Source: Aquimarina sp. RZ0 (GTDB taxonomy: Bacteria; Bacteroidota; Bacteroidia; Flavobacteriales; Flavobacteriaceae). Taken from it: a stretch of DNA of 47,370 nt. Made by a program: the position numbers and the translations under genes. Shown here in pieces: positions 9,335 through 17,560 of this stretch. The notes under the pieces are model-generated. The model did not search any database. It was not told where the DNA came from and saw nothing but the letters and a program-made list of their open reading frames with translations. The stretch covers positions 1 through 47,370 of the forward strand of contig NZ_VTZU01000053.1 of assembly GCF_008370685.1 (NCBI RefSeq), written 5' to 3'. Position 1 is the stretch's first letter; each line of letters begins with the position of its first letter.

Positions 9335-9961
9335 TCATTTTTTGACTTTAAACCTGAGCACAGTTTTTAACTTTTCTGTACGTACTCTTCTAAAGTCTGA
9401 CAAGTAGATTTCCCGATGTTTCTTTGATACCCTAAAGAGGCTTTCCTTTTTCCCAAATTCCTCCATTAAACTAAAACTTTCATTTTCCTTATCATATGAT
9501 CCCAAATGCATTATTTGAATGCATTTTCCTTCCTTTATGCTTTCAAATTTAACGCTCTCTAATAGTTCATTTGGTTTTTTATCTTGCGTCTGATCTATTA
9601 CTTTTTTAACAAATTCATCATCGACAAAACCGGGTTGTCTAATCATTAGTTTAAAAATCAGGTCTTTCTTATCAATAATACCTTTAAAAGTTTTTTTTGC
9701 TTGTTTATTAATATCCCAAACACCTTCTAATGGATACACCGTGTAGTCCATATATCCTTCAAAGGTTCCTTCTTTTTTTAAATTCATTTTTATAGCATAA
9801 GAAATTGAATACAAAACCTTAATAAATTCAGGAAAAAACTTACTATTAGGATTTCCTTCTCCTGTGATAGTCAGAAATTTATATTCGGGGATTTCAATCA
9901 CTTCCGGCTCGTTTCCAGGCATATAAATTTTCTTTTCTTTTTTTCTCCATTCGTTTTTCAT
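9335..9961 (-). CDS. GyrI-like small-molecule-binding domain protein
   Basis: A 208-aa protein of the GyrI-like (SHS2/BmrR effector-binding) superfamily. Typical segments are EPEVIEIPEYKFLTITGEGNPNSKFFPEFI near the N-terminus, PLEGVWDINKQ in the middle, and EGKCIQIMHLGSYDKENESF toward the C-terminus. There is no DNA-binding domain and no signal peptide, so it is a stand-alone cytoplasmic protein that may bind or hydrolyse small hydrophobic molecules. The YdeI/OmdA-like gene follows on the same strand after 99 bp. Length matches stand-alone GyrI-like proteins (about 200-210 aa). Confidence 0.85.
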   Translation of the reverse strand: MKNEWRKKEKKIYMPGNEPEVIEIPEYKFLTITGEGNPNSKFFPEFIKVLYSISYAIKMNLKKEGTFEGYMDYTVYPLEGVWDINKQAKKTFKGIIDKKDLIFKLMIRQPGFVDDEFVKKVIDQTQDKKPNELLESVKFESIKEGKCIQIMHLGSYDKENESFSLMEEFGKKESLFRVSKKHREIYLSDFRRVRTEKLKTVLRFKVKK

Positions 9962-10051
9962 GACAATACTTTAGATAGCTTTTATAGTATTACAAAAATA
10001 TGATGAAGGAGTGACAACTGTATGTCAGGTATATTTTAAAAACAAACATAA

Positions 10052-10152
10052 TACCAGTTCTTAGATGAAACTACCGTAAACTGAATCAAATTATTCTTTA
10101 ATTCAGACAAGAAAGAAATGATTTTAGTAGATAACTTCATTTAAGACTGGTA
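10052..10152. repeat. Family E inverted-repeat element (101 bp)
   Basis: Its termini are TACCAGTTCTTAGATGAA and the inverse TTCATTTAAGACTGGTA. About 75 bp of the interior recur, inverted, at about 27941-28009 inside a composite element. The left flank is TAA and the right flank TAC, so no exact target duplication remains. Confidence 0.65.
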
Positions 10153-10293
10153 TACAATACACTTTGGTATGCAATACTATTAGAAGTAATATCACTTCTG
10201 GTATTTAAAAAATACTCAATTAACATACAGTTATTTCTGTTTAGGTAAAAAATATAATTGAAGTGTAAACATAGCTAATACTTTTTATATTTT

Positions 10294-10454
10294 GAACTCA
10301 TCTTGAGTAGTGGTTTTTAACCAAAAAGGTTGGATTTTTTACTATAATGAAGTAGTTTTTTTTCAGAATAGCCATAGCTACGGTTAAAAAAATAGACAAA
10401 ATTAAAGTGCAAAATGTAAATTTTGTAGGTCAAAGCAGTACTCAAGGTAAATTC
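10294..10454 (-). mobile_element. Family C MITE-like element (161 bp)
   Basis: Starts GAACTCATCTTGAGTA and ends with a near-inverse copy (TACTCAAGGTAAATTC). Much of it is the reverse complement of the copy at 15002-15156, including GCAAAATGTAAATTTTGTAG near one end. The centre has GAATAGCCATAGCTACGG. It encodes no protein. Confidence 0.75.
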
Positions 10455-10590
10455 TTTGAAATATTAATGCAAAAGAGAAAATCTGAAGGAATAATTTTAA
10501 ATCAGATTGGTAAACTACCGAATTAAAACACGATTTTGAATCCTTCTTATATAACAAACACGCTACTTTTCGTCCATAATACTTTGCGAT

Positions 10591-10640
10591 AAAATAAAAT
10601 TTTAGAATGTTAGTTAACTAACATTCTAAAATTTTATTTT
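10591..10640. repeat. 50-nt perfect palindrome centred on GTTAAC
   Basis: Each 25-nt arm is an exact reverse complement of the other. The centre reads TTAGTTAACTAA and the outer arms are AAAATAAAATTTTAGAATG and its inverse. There is no loop, so as RNA it would form a long hairpin followed by a T-rich run, and as DNA a potential cruciform. It lies about 500 bp upstream of the orphan sigma gene at 11143. Confidence 0.9.
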
Positions 10641-11142
10641 TTATTAATATTACTAACACCAATTTTAAGTATATTATGAACAAATCGTTAATTTTTTACA
10701 GATATATTATCAAGTATATTATTTCCCTATTATATTCAAATAATCATTATACTGATACTACAGTAAATTTTCTTCTTTTAAAAAAAACAATAAATAAAAA
10801 ACTCAGAAAAAACTAAACATACCAAAAACATTGATTTATTGGACTTTTACCTACTTATTCTTTTGATATTGATTCACTAAATCAAAAGAAACAGGATTCT
10901 TAAAATAGTAAGTTGCTTTTAGGTAGTTCTTTCTTACCTATTACAATCATTCAAGATATTCAAATTTCTTGTCCAATCTTATAATCATATAAAATTTAAA
11001 AAGCCAAAGGATTATTTCAAACTCAATTCAACGACTTTTACTATACTGCTTTTGAAAAAATTTACTAGCTGTCTAATAATAGACATCGATTCAATCAAAG
11101 CAGTATTAGTATCACCATTAAATAAATGTTTTCGAACTATCC

Positions 11143-11652
11143 ATGAAAAAAAAATCCATCTGCGAAAAGAAAAACTTTGAAGCAATTTTTGATAAACATT
11201 CTGCATCTCTAAGAAATATCATTTACTATAAATATGGTGATATGGATCTTGCTGAAGATATTGTACAGGATGCCTACATAAAATTATGGCTAAATTGTAA
11301 AAAAGTACTTTTTGAAAAAGCCAAAGCCTACCTAATAACAGTTGCCAACAATAATTTATTAAATCATATTTTACATCAAAAAGTAATTCTCAAATATGAA
11401 CAGAAACCACATTCAGAGATTGATCATCAAGATCCTCAGTTCTTAATTGAAGAAAAAGAATTTATGAAAAAACTAAAAAATGCAATCAATCAACTGCCTG
11501 AAAAGCAGCGTGAAGCCTTTTTATTATCAAGAATTGACAAAAAGACATATCGAGAAATCTCAGAAATTATTGGTGTTACTATTAAAGCTGTAGAGAAAAG
11601 AATACACTACGCTTTATTAAATCTAAAAGAAAGCTTAGGAGACATTTTATAA
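11143..11652 (+). CDS. FecI-type ECF sigma factor (Bacteroidetes expansion family), orphan
   Basis: A 169-aa sigma-70 family protein. Region 2 runs from about 10 to 80 (FEAIFDKHSASLRNIIYYKYGDMDLAEDIVQDAYIKLW) and region 4 from about 108 to 165 (AINQLPEKQREAFLLSRIDKKTYREISEIIG and EKRIHYALLNLKESL). The sequence resembles the Bacteroides-type expanded sigma family that usually sits beside a FecR anti-sigma factor and a SusC-like receptor. None is present here: the gene stands between repeat-rich gaps and is followed by two terminator-like hairpins, so its anti-sigma partner and target genes must lie elsewhere. It overlaps only shadow frames. Confidence 0.9.
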   Translation: MKKKSICEKKNFEAIFDKHSASLRNIIYYKYGDMDLAEDIVQDAYIKLWLNCKKVLFEKAKAYLITVANNNLLNHILHQKVILKYEQKPHSEIDHQDPQFLIEEKEFMKKLKNAINQLPEKQREAFLLSRIDKKTYREISEIIGVTIKAVEKRIHYALLNLKESLGDIL

Positions 11653-11710
11653 GTTTTTATATCATTTCACCATTAGACATGGTAGTGTTTCAACCTTTAG
11701 AGTACCCCAA

Positions 11711-11742
11711 AGAGTCATAAGATTTTTCTTATGGTCTTTTTA
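11711..11742 (+). terminator. Rho-independent terminator after the sigma gene
   Basis: A stem of CATAAGA and TCTTATG with a TTTT loop, extended by AGA/TCT around a bulge, is followed by a run of T. It starts 58 bp after the stop of the orphan sigma gene. Confidence 0.55.
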
Positions 11743-11835
11743 TGTTTTATATATCTTTTTATCATTTCCCGATCTATACCACTAATCCTATTCTTTAATT
11801 AGTAAACTTAAAAAACATCAAAACTTTTAAAACAT

Positions 11836-11862
11836 AACCACCGTCAGAGACGATGGTTTTTC
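11836..11862 (+). terminator. Second terminator-like hairpin
   Basis: AACCACCGTC and GACGATGGTT pair over ten positions with one mismatch around an AGA loop, followed by TTTTT. It sits directly before a family D repeat. Confidence 0.5.
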
Positions 11863-11865
11863 ATA

Positions 11866-11966
11866 AATAAACTACCTTGGGAAAAACTCACGAGGCATGT
11901 ATTGAAAAAAATACATATCGATTCTGAGGCGTCTCAGAGGATTGAAGTCTCGGTTATCCAGCAAAT
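11866..11966 (-). repeat. Family D interspersed repeat, diverged copy
   Basis: Begins AATAAACTACCTTGGGAAAA, continues with GGCATGTATTGAAAAAAATA, and ends in a decayed version of the CTCGATTATCGAG end (GTCTCGGTTATCCAG). It parallels the copy at 17071-17167 along its length. Confidence 0.6.
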
Positions 11967-11990
11967 AATTTTCTCTTCAATATAAGATTC

Positions 11991-13400
11991 TTAATTTTTT
12001 ACAATTTTTTTAGTTACTATCCCTTTATTAGTTCTAATTGTAGCCATATATAATCCCGAATTAAGTTCTTTGATAGAGAATACAGAATTCTTTTTTCTAA
12101 GAACTTCATTTCCTTTTATATCATAAACAGTCACTTCTATAACTGGTATTGTAATATTCATCAAATCACTGCTTGGATTAGGAAAAATTTCAAACACATC
12201 AATTGCTAAATTATTTGTATCAAGTGTCTGTATCAAAATACAGGAAGATCTTTGGGTACATCCATTGACAGTAACATCTACTGCATAATTACCATTATTG
12301 CTAGCAGTAAATGACTGACCGGTTTCTCCCGATATTTCAGAATTCATATCACAATTAATCCATTGATAAGTAGCTCCTGTAGTATTTGCTGTTAATACTG
12401 GCACAGCACTATCGTCAACAGATGCATCTGGCAACACAAAAACCGCTACGTCATCACTGGCACTTGTGGAACATCCGTTACTATCTGTAAAACTATAGGT
12501 AATCGTATGCGTTCCGACACCTGCTACTGCAGGATCAAAAGAATAAGTCATCCCGTTTCCATCATCAGTTACTCCAGAACCCGAATATACGCCTCCGCTC
12601 GAAGTACCTCCTCCTAATCCGGATTGTACTCCTGCATCAACACAAAGATCTGATAGCGCCGTAAATGTTACAGTAGGCAACACAAACACCGCTACGTCAT
12701 CACTGGCATTTCCTTCAGTAGACACATACGTAATCGTATGGGTTCCAATACCTGCTACTGCAGGATCAAAAGAATAAGTCATCCCGTTTCCATCGTCAGT
12801 TACACCAGAACCCGAATATACACCCCCAGTAGGAGTTCCTCCAGCTAATCCGGATTGTACACCGGCATCAATACAGAGATCTGCAAGAGCAATAAAAGCG
12901 GCTCCAGCATCAACAGTTACATCTGCCCCATAAAAACACTGTGTACCAAAAGCTGAGTTTGTCACAGAAACTGACAGTGTATTAGTCCCGCCAGAAGTAA
13001 AGGCGGCTGCAATTGCAGGTGTTATCGTTACAGAATAACTCTGAGGTATATTAGGGTCTCCCGAGATGGACTGACACGAGCAGCTCAACCCGGTAGCTGT
13101 TCCAGTAACAATAGAAACTCCATTTAAAAAAAACTCTACATTACCCGAACAAGCACCATAAATCAATAATGACATTGATTGTAATGCAGCTCCAGAGGGG
13201 TTTGTATCAATAAAAGATCCTAATTCTAAAGCAGGATTGCCATCAAGAACGCAATCAAATGTAGCATCTATTCCAGAATTAGGACATGTACCTCCAGAAC
13301 CAGAATTATTTGTAGTATCTATAGTATAAGTCTGTGAAAATGCCTTGAACGACAATAAAAATACATAAATAAGAATTTGAAAAGAATAACTTTGTTTCAT
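11991..13400 (-). CDS. T9SS-secreted protein with duplicated internal module
   Basis: A 469-aa protein with a signal peptide (1-22, ending KAFSQ) and a C-terminal T9SS type A sorting domain (about 400-469, IFPNPSSD and MATIRTNKGIVTKKIVK). The centre has two nearly identical modules of roughly 75-80 residues, each starting LC(I/V)DAGVQSGL and including GGVYSGSGVTDDGNGMTYS and VAG(I/V)GTHTITY. These are PKD/Ig-like adhesin modules, and the likeness at DNA level points to a recent duplication. A further Ig-like part (about 325-395) contains YQWINCDMN. No enzymatic motif is visible; it is probably a surface or secreted structural protein. Confidence 0.8.
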   Translation of the reverse strand: MKQSYSFQILIYVFLLSFKAFSQTYTIDTTNNSGSGGTCPNSGIDATFDCVLDGNPALELGSFIDTNPSGAALQSMSLLIYGACSGNVEFFLNGVSIVTGTATGLSCSCQSISGDPNIPQSYSVTITPAIAAAFTSGGTNTLSVSVTNSAFGTQCFYGADVTVDAGAAFIALADLCIDAGVQSGLAGGTPTGGVYSGSGVTDDGNGMTYSFDPAVAGIGTHTITYVSTEGNASDDVAVFVLPTVTFTALSDLCVDAGVQSGLGGGTSSGGVYSGSGVTDDGNGMTYSFDPAVAGVGTHTITYSFTDSNGCSTSASDDVAVFVLPDASVDDSAVPVLTANTTGATYQWINCDMNSEISGETGQSFTASNNGNYAVDVTVNGCTQRSSCILIQTLDTNNLAIDVFEIFPNPSSDLMNITIPVIEVTVYDIKGNEVLRKKNSVFSIKELNSGLYMATIRTNKGIVTKKIVKN

Positions 13401-13919
13401 GAAATGTAAATTTTAAATTAGAATTCATTAAGATTTGTTTCTTATTTAGACAAAAATACTTCTAGCCTCTTTTATACTAACAATACAGTAATAAGGGACA
13501 TTCTAATTCGATATAAACCCGGCTTATTAATTGTTTAGTAATTAATGCTATTTGTAATTACGTTCAGGCCCTATTAATAAAGGTTAAAAAAAAAATACAA
13601 ACTAAATAACAAGCTATTAATAAAAATTAGAAAAGCTTTTTATTTAACAAAACGCAACATAACCAAAATATATTTACGCATAAATAAATAAACATCTGTC
13701 TATATCTAAGATATTAAATCTCAATCTAATTGACGTAATTTTCCCTCATTATTTTTTTTTAAAAAACCTGAAAATTAGCACAATAAATGACCCCACAGTA
13801 GAGCCCGAGGAATATCCAACGGAAGAAGGTTTATTTTTAGTTGACTGAAAAACTTATGTTTTTTTAACTTTACTCTTAATCCTGATGCAGAACTTCGAAG
13901 AATTCTATAGATTAAATTA

Positions 13920-14079
13920 TACGATTTATAACTAAAAATTTCGCATATTCATCGTTTCTTTTTCCTTTCTACTTCGTTTAAAAAATAAACCGTAGCTATA
14001 GCTATGCTTGATTTTTTTGCCTTGCATAAAGAAAAAATAATTCAATGAATTTATACGAATTTTTTAATCACAAATCGTA
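13920..14079 (+). mobile_element. Family A MITE, copy 1 (160 bp, TTA duplication)
   Basis: Termini are TACGATTTATAAC at the left and CACAAATCGTA at the right. The element is flanked by TTA at 13917-13919 and 14080-14082. The interior is non-coding, with the core CCGTAGCTATAGCTATGC. Nearly identical copies of the same length are at 16856, 29027 and 29801. Confidence 0.9.
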
Positions 14080-14276
14080 TTACAACACTTATAATAAGTA
14101 TCATATACTAATGGGAAGATCCGTTTTTTAGACCTAATAAGATTTACATTCTTTTAATTCTGAGCTAGGTTTTATTTATAATATAAGTTTATGTGATGGT
14201 TAAAAACAGAACTATATTATTGCTGCTGACAATTTGTATTGTAAAATACGATATCCCATCTCGTCCATAAAAATAA

Positions 14277-14433
14277 GAGTATGTTTAAAAAGAATACAAA
14301 TTGAAAATCAATAGTTTGAGGTTCTGAGGACACTTCAAATGATGAGAATATCGAGATATTTTAATTATTTGAAGTGAGCTCACGGTTCTTAAAATATTTT
14401 TTTTCAGGAAGTAAGGTGTTTAAACAAGCTCTA
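14277..14433. repeat. Single-copy inverted-repeat structure (157 bp)
   Basis: The left end AGAGTATGTTTAAAAAG resembles the inverse of the right end (AGAGCTTGTTTAAACA). A nested stem, CACTTCAAAT with ATTTGAAGTG, lies in the middle. It may be another short mobile element, but no second copy is visible in the window. Confidence 0.4.
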
Positions 14434-14528
14434 ACCACTATACTTGTAATTTAGTTTTTTAAAACTTTTTAGATATGTTTATTCTCGAGGATAAAATTGA
14501 AATTACAATAATTACATCTTCTTTTAAG

Positions 14529-14700
14529 ATGACCTCATTTAGACTTTTTTAATTGAGGGAAAAATTAGTTTTTTGCTCCCACTTTGTGTTTTTTCCTTCC
14601 GTAATGCTGCTATTGCTATGCAATTCAGAAATAGTTTTCAATTGGCAACAAAATCCAGAGTTTTCATTTAAGTCCAAAAAGTCTATATGAGTTGGTCATT
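14529..14700. repeat. Single-copy inverted-repeat element, family F (172 bp)
   Basis: The left end ATGACCTCATTTAGACTTTT matches the inverse of the right end (ATGACCAACTCATATAGACT) over about 20 positions with small gaps. The centre has TGCTGCTATTGCTATG, echoing the core in families A to C. The right end contains the stop codon of the small frame at 14696-14842. Confidence 0.5.
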
Positions 14701-14842
14701 TTTTTATATTATTGCTTATGCTTTTTTTCTCAAATTCTTTCCATCTTTTAATTGCTCTTACTCTTCTTTTTTTCTCTCCAATTATAGCCGAAATTGCTCT
14801 TAATAAAGCTAAAGCGAAAAATAATATAAATACCCAGATCAT
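14696..14842 (-). CDS. Possible small membrane protein, 48 aa
   Basis: An uninterrupted ATG frame encodes one predicted membrane helix (IWVFILFFALALLRAISAII, residues 2-21) followed by a basic tail rich in Lys and Arg (GEKKRRVRAIKRWKEFEKK). This helix-then-positive-tail layout is typical of genuine small inner-membrane proteins. The stop codon TGA lies within the terminal repeat of the element at 14529-14700, so the original gene may have been longer and cut short by that insertion. Function unknown; the gene call is tentative because of its size. Confidence 0.45.
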   Translation of the reverse strand: MIWVFILFFALALLRAISAIIGEKKRRVRAIKRWKEFEKKSISNNIKK

Positions 14843-15001
14843 CTTTTAATTATAATTAGTTAGATTGTTAATGATTACATTGATAAAACATCCTACTACT
14901 ACATAGTAGTACTATGTATATGTCATAAGATCATAATATGTTACCAGGTAATAGTTTTTTTTTATAAATGAAGAGGTTTACTAACTAAATTCTGATATAA
15001 T

Positions 15002-15156
15002 GAACTCATCTTGAGTACTGCTTTGATCTACAAAATTTACATTTTGCACGCTAATTTTGTTGGTTTTTTAAACCATGGCTATGCTGAAAAAACTACTTCA
15101 TTATATAGTACAAAAGCCAAACTTTTAGATTGAAAACCAATACTCAAGATGAGTTC
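15002..15156 (+). mobile_element. Family C MITE-like element (155 bp)
   Basis: Its ends, GAACTCATCTTGAGTA and the inverse TACTCAAGATGAGTTC, are perfect inverted repeats. The flanks on both sides are AAT, a possible target duplication. It is related in inverse orientation to 10294-10454 and contains no open frame. Confidence 0.8.
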
Positions 15157-15179
15157 AATGCCATTCCTCTGATTTAAAA

Positions 15180-16457
15180 CTACCCATTCAAGTTTGTTAT
15201 TTTTTGTTTCAGTAAACGTTTCTCAGGTTTTGATTGTGTTAGCTGTATTGCTTGTTGATAGTATGCAACTGCTTTACTTGATGCTTTTAAACGTTCATGG
15301 ATTTCTCCCAAAATAGCATGATAAAGGTAATATTTGCTTATTATCTTATGATTTTGGATTTTTTTTATGGCTTCCAGAGCTTCATCAGGACCATTAAGTT
15401 CCAGCATCACTAAGCATCTGTTGAGAAAAACAACCGGATCATATGCTATAACTAGTAACAAGTCATAATATGTTAATATTTCTTTCCAGTTTGTATTTTC
15501 ATAATTAGAGGCTATACAATGCTGATAGGCTATCGCTGCTTCCAGGTGATAGGTTGTAAGAGTTTTTCCAAAAGCTGCCTGATTCAGATACATACTCCCC
15601 AGGCTAATAAGTTCCTGATTCCAGCTATTTCTGTCCTGATCTGCTAAACGTATTAATGCTCCTTGTTCTGTAACCCTGCTATCTACTCTGGCTGCATGGA
15701 AACTCATAAGTGCCATTAACGCATATACTTCTGGAGTTTGGGTGCTTTTATTATCTAATAAGGATTTGCATAACCATAATGCTTGTGATATCAAATCTTT
15801 TCGTATTAATTGATCACTATGCGTAGAATTATATCCTTCATTAAACATAAGATATATAGTACGTAAAACCACGGCTGTTTTAGCATTTATTTCTTCGGGA
15901 AATGGTATTCTGGGGCGAATTTTATGTTTCCTGAAATATTCTTTAGTTCGGTACAATCTTTTAGAAATAGTATCTTCTGAAACAAGAAAGGATCTGGCTA
16001 CTTCTTTAGTACTAAATCCGCAAAGAGATTTGAGGATGAATGTGATCTGGTTTTCTTGTGAGATATCAGGATGACAACAGGCATACATCATTGCTAAAAA
16101 ATCATCTTGTATGTGCTGTTCTTTCCAAAAATTATCCATCGTAGTTGCCAGCGTATACTCTGAGATTAATAATTTTCGTTCCGGATCGGAGAAATCTATT
16201 GTTTTACTATGTTTTTTTCTGCGAATGATATCAATAGCTTTATTACGTGCTGTACGATACAACCATGCTTTTGGGTTTTCTGGCATTCCTCTATATTTCC
16301 AGGTTTCCAGAGCACTAATCAATGCATCTTGCACAACATCTTCTGCTAGTTCTATATTTTCTGTCCCAAATATTTTTATCAATACAGCAACCATCTTTCC
16401 AGACTCTTGTCTAAAAAGATTGTTCAAAGTTTTGTTTATATCTTCTTTTTTTTTCAA
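15180..16457 (-). CDS. ECF42-type RNA polymerase sigma factor with helical C-terminal extension
   Basis: A 425-aa sigma factor, far longer than ordinary ECF factors. The N-terminal part (about 1-180) has region 2 (ENIELAEDVVQDALISALETWKYRG then NPKAWLYRTARNKAIDIIRRKK) and region 4 (LCGFSTKEVARSFLVSEDTISKRLYRTKEY). The remaining 240 residues form a DUF6596/TPR-like helical domain (VVLRTIYLMFNEGYNST, YHLEAAIAYQHCIA, YYLYHAILGEIHERL). Such ECF42 factors are usually encoded beside YciI/DGPF-type proteins and lack a classical anti-sigma factor; the C-terminal domain is thought to control activity. Here the YciI-like gene precedes it by 10 bp on the same strand. Confidence 0.92.
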   Translation of the reverse strand: MKKKEDINKTLNNLFRQESGKMVAVLIKIFGTENIELAEDVVQDALISALETWKYRGMPENPKAWLYRTARNKAIDIIRRKKHSKTIDFSDPERKLLISEYTLATTMDNFWKEQHIQDDFLAMMYACCHPDISQENQITFILKSLCGFSTKEVARSFLVSEDTISKRLYRTKEYFRKHKIRPRIPFPEEINAKTAVVLRTIYLMFNEGYNSTHSDQLIRKDLISQALWLCKSLLDNKSTQTPEVYALMALMSFHAARVDSRVTEQGALIRLADQDRNSWNQELISLGSMYLNQAAFGKTLTTYHLEAAIAYQHCIASNYENTNWKEILTYYDLLLVIAYDPVVFLNRCLVMLELNGPDEALEAIKKIQNHKIISKYYLYHAILGEIHERLKASSKAVAYYQQAIQLTQSKPEKRLLKQKITNLNG

Positions 16458-16467
16458 AAAGTATAGA

Positions 16468-16812
16468 TTACACTAATGGGCTTATTTCCCGAATCTCCAG
16501 GCTACAATCAAACTCAAAACTAGGGCATTCTTTTGCTATCTTTGTTGCCAGATCCATTGAATCTGCTTTGATAAGCAGATATCCTCCTACAATCTCTTTA
16601 CCTTCTGCAAACGGACGATCAGTTATTTTTTTTCCGCCCTCGGTCAGCGTAGCACCTTCATTCATTAATGGTTGACCTCCAACCAGTGTTTCCTCTTTTG
16701 CCAGAGTTCCCATCCATTGTTGCCAATCTTCCATATGTTTTTGCATTTCCTTTAGAGCGCTATTTTGATATTTCTCCTGTCCTCCTCTTATTAATATTAA
16801 AAATTCTTTCAT
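16468..16812 (-). CDS. YciI-like (DGPF) protein, ECF42 partner
   Basis: A 114-aa alpha/beta ferredoxin-like protein of the YCII/DGPF family. It has the N-terminal strand EFLILIRGG, the helix HMEDWQQWMGTLAKE, and the signature loop where the classic DGPF appears as D65-R66-P67-F68 (TDRPFAEGKEIVGGY). It ends 10 bp before the ECF42 gene and surely belongs to the same operon. A family A MITE begins 43 bp upstream of its start, separating it from the second paralogue at 17213. The family is often paired with ECF42 sigma factors, and its molecular role is not settled. Confidence 0.9.
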   Translation of the reverse strand: MKEFLILIRGGQEKYQNSALKEMQKHMEDWQQWMGTLAKEETLVGGQPLMNEGATLTEGGKKITDRPFAEGKEIVGGYLLIKADSMDLATKIAKECPSFEFDCSLEIREISPLV

Positions 16813-16855
16813 CTGTTTACGTTTTATACCATTCTTTGAATTTACTGAAATATAA

Positions 16856-17015
16856 TACGATTTATAACTAAAAATTTCGCATATTCATCGTTTCTTTTTC
16901 CTTTCTACTTCGTTTAAAAAATAAACCGTAGCTATAGCTATGCTTGATTTTTTTGCCTTGCATAAAGAAAAAATAATTCAATGAATTTATACTAATTTTT
17001 TAATCACAAATCGTA
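16856..17015 (+). mobile_element. Family A MITE, copy 2 (160 bp, TAA duplication)
   Basis: Same ends and length as the copy at 13920. It is flanked by TAA at 16853-16855 and 17016-17018. Compared with copy 1 it has TATACTAA where copy 1 has TATACGAA. It lies between the two YciI-like genes. Confidence 0.9.
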
Positions 17016-17070
17016 TAATATACTTTTTTGCATCTTAATTTTTGAATAAAAAACACGATTTTCTTTTACA

Positions 17071-17167
17071 ATAAACTACCTCAGGGTAGGCTCAAGAGCC
17101 ATTTATTGAAAAAAACATTTCGAATTCGAGGCTAGCCTAGTAACATGTAAATCTCGATTGCCGAGTA
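17071..17167 (-). repeat. Family D interspersed repeat
   Basis: Starts AATAAACTACCTCAGGGTAG, has ATTTATTGAAAAAAACATTT in the middle, and ends TAAATCTCGATTGCCGAGTA. It lies about 55 bp to the right of MITE copy 2. Confidence 0.65.
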
Positions 17168-17212
17168 CATTCAACATATTGGTTATAATTTTGCACCTGA
17201 TTTAGTATTTCT

Positions 17213-17560
17213 CTATGCTTTTACCGGCCAGACTTCTCTAACCTCAACAGATGTCTCCCACTGCAAACCTGGGCAGCCTTTTGCCATTTCTGTTGCTTCT
17301 TCCAGTGAGTTAGACGTTACTGTTACATATCCTCCGACGAGTTCTTTGGCTTCTGAAAGAGGTCTGTCAGTAATTTTTATAGTTCCGGGGTGAATTGTAT
17401 TTCCTTGAGGATATAAACGTTCTGCTCCAACAAATTTTTCCTGCTGAGCCATTTCTCCGATCCATTGTTGCCATTCTTCCATGTGTTTCCCTTGTTCTTC
17501 TGGAGATTTGGCATCCCATACATCATCTCCTCCTTTAAAAAGGAACATAAATTGTTTCAT
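17213..17560 (-). CDS. YciI-like (DGPF) protein, second paralogue
   Basis: A 115-aa paralogue of the protein at 16468-16812, with the same layout: QFMFLFKGGDD strand, HMEEWQQWIGEMAQQEKFVGAERLY helix, and the signature loop D65-R66-P67-L68 in TDRPLSEAKELVGGY. The Gly of the classic DGPF motif is Arg in both copies, and the final Phe is Leu here. It lies about 400 bp upstream of the first paralogue on the same strand, with a MITE and a family D repeat between, so it was probably once contiguous with the ECF42 operon. Confidence 0.9.
   Translation of the reverse strand: MKQFMFLFKGGDDVWDAKSPEEQGKHMEEWQQWIGEMAQQEKFVGAERLYPQGNTIHPGTIKITDRPLSEAKELVGGYVTVTSNSLEEATEMAKGCPGLQWETSVEVREVWPVKA

Larger units (their letters stand above)
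9962..11142. other. Gene-poor region with two repeat elements and a long perfect palindrome
   Basis: This 1181-bp region holds a family E element (10052-10152), a full family C element (10294-10454) and a 50-nt perfect palindrome (10591-10640). The remainder is very AT-rich leader DNA in front of the FecI-type sigma gene, with no convincing open frame. Confidence 0.6.
13401..14695. other. Repeat-rich intergenic region without recognised genes
   Basis: This is the left part of a 1.78-kb gap. It contains a family A MITE (13920-14079), a single-copy inverted-repeat structure (14277-14433) and most of a third one (14529-14700). The sequence between is AT-rich, with no supported gene. Confidence 0.55.

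Noticed and set aside
10676..10816. 46-aa open frame starting MNKSLIFYRYIIKYI
   Set aside because: Its composition is what random AT-rich DNA gives; there is no recognisable feature, and it lies just after the palindrome.
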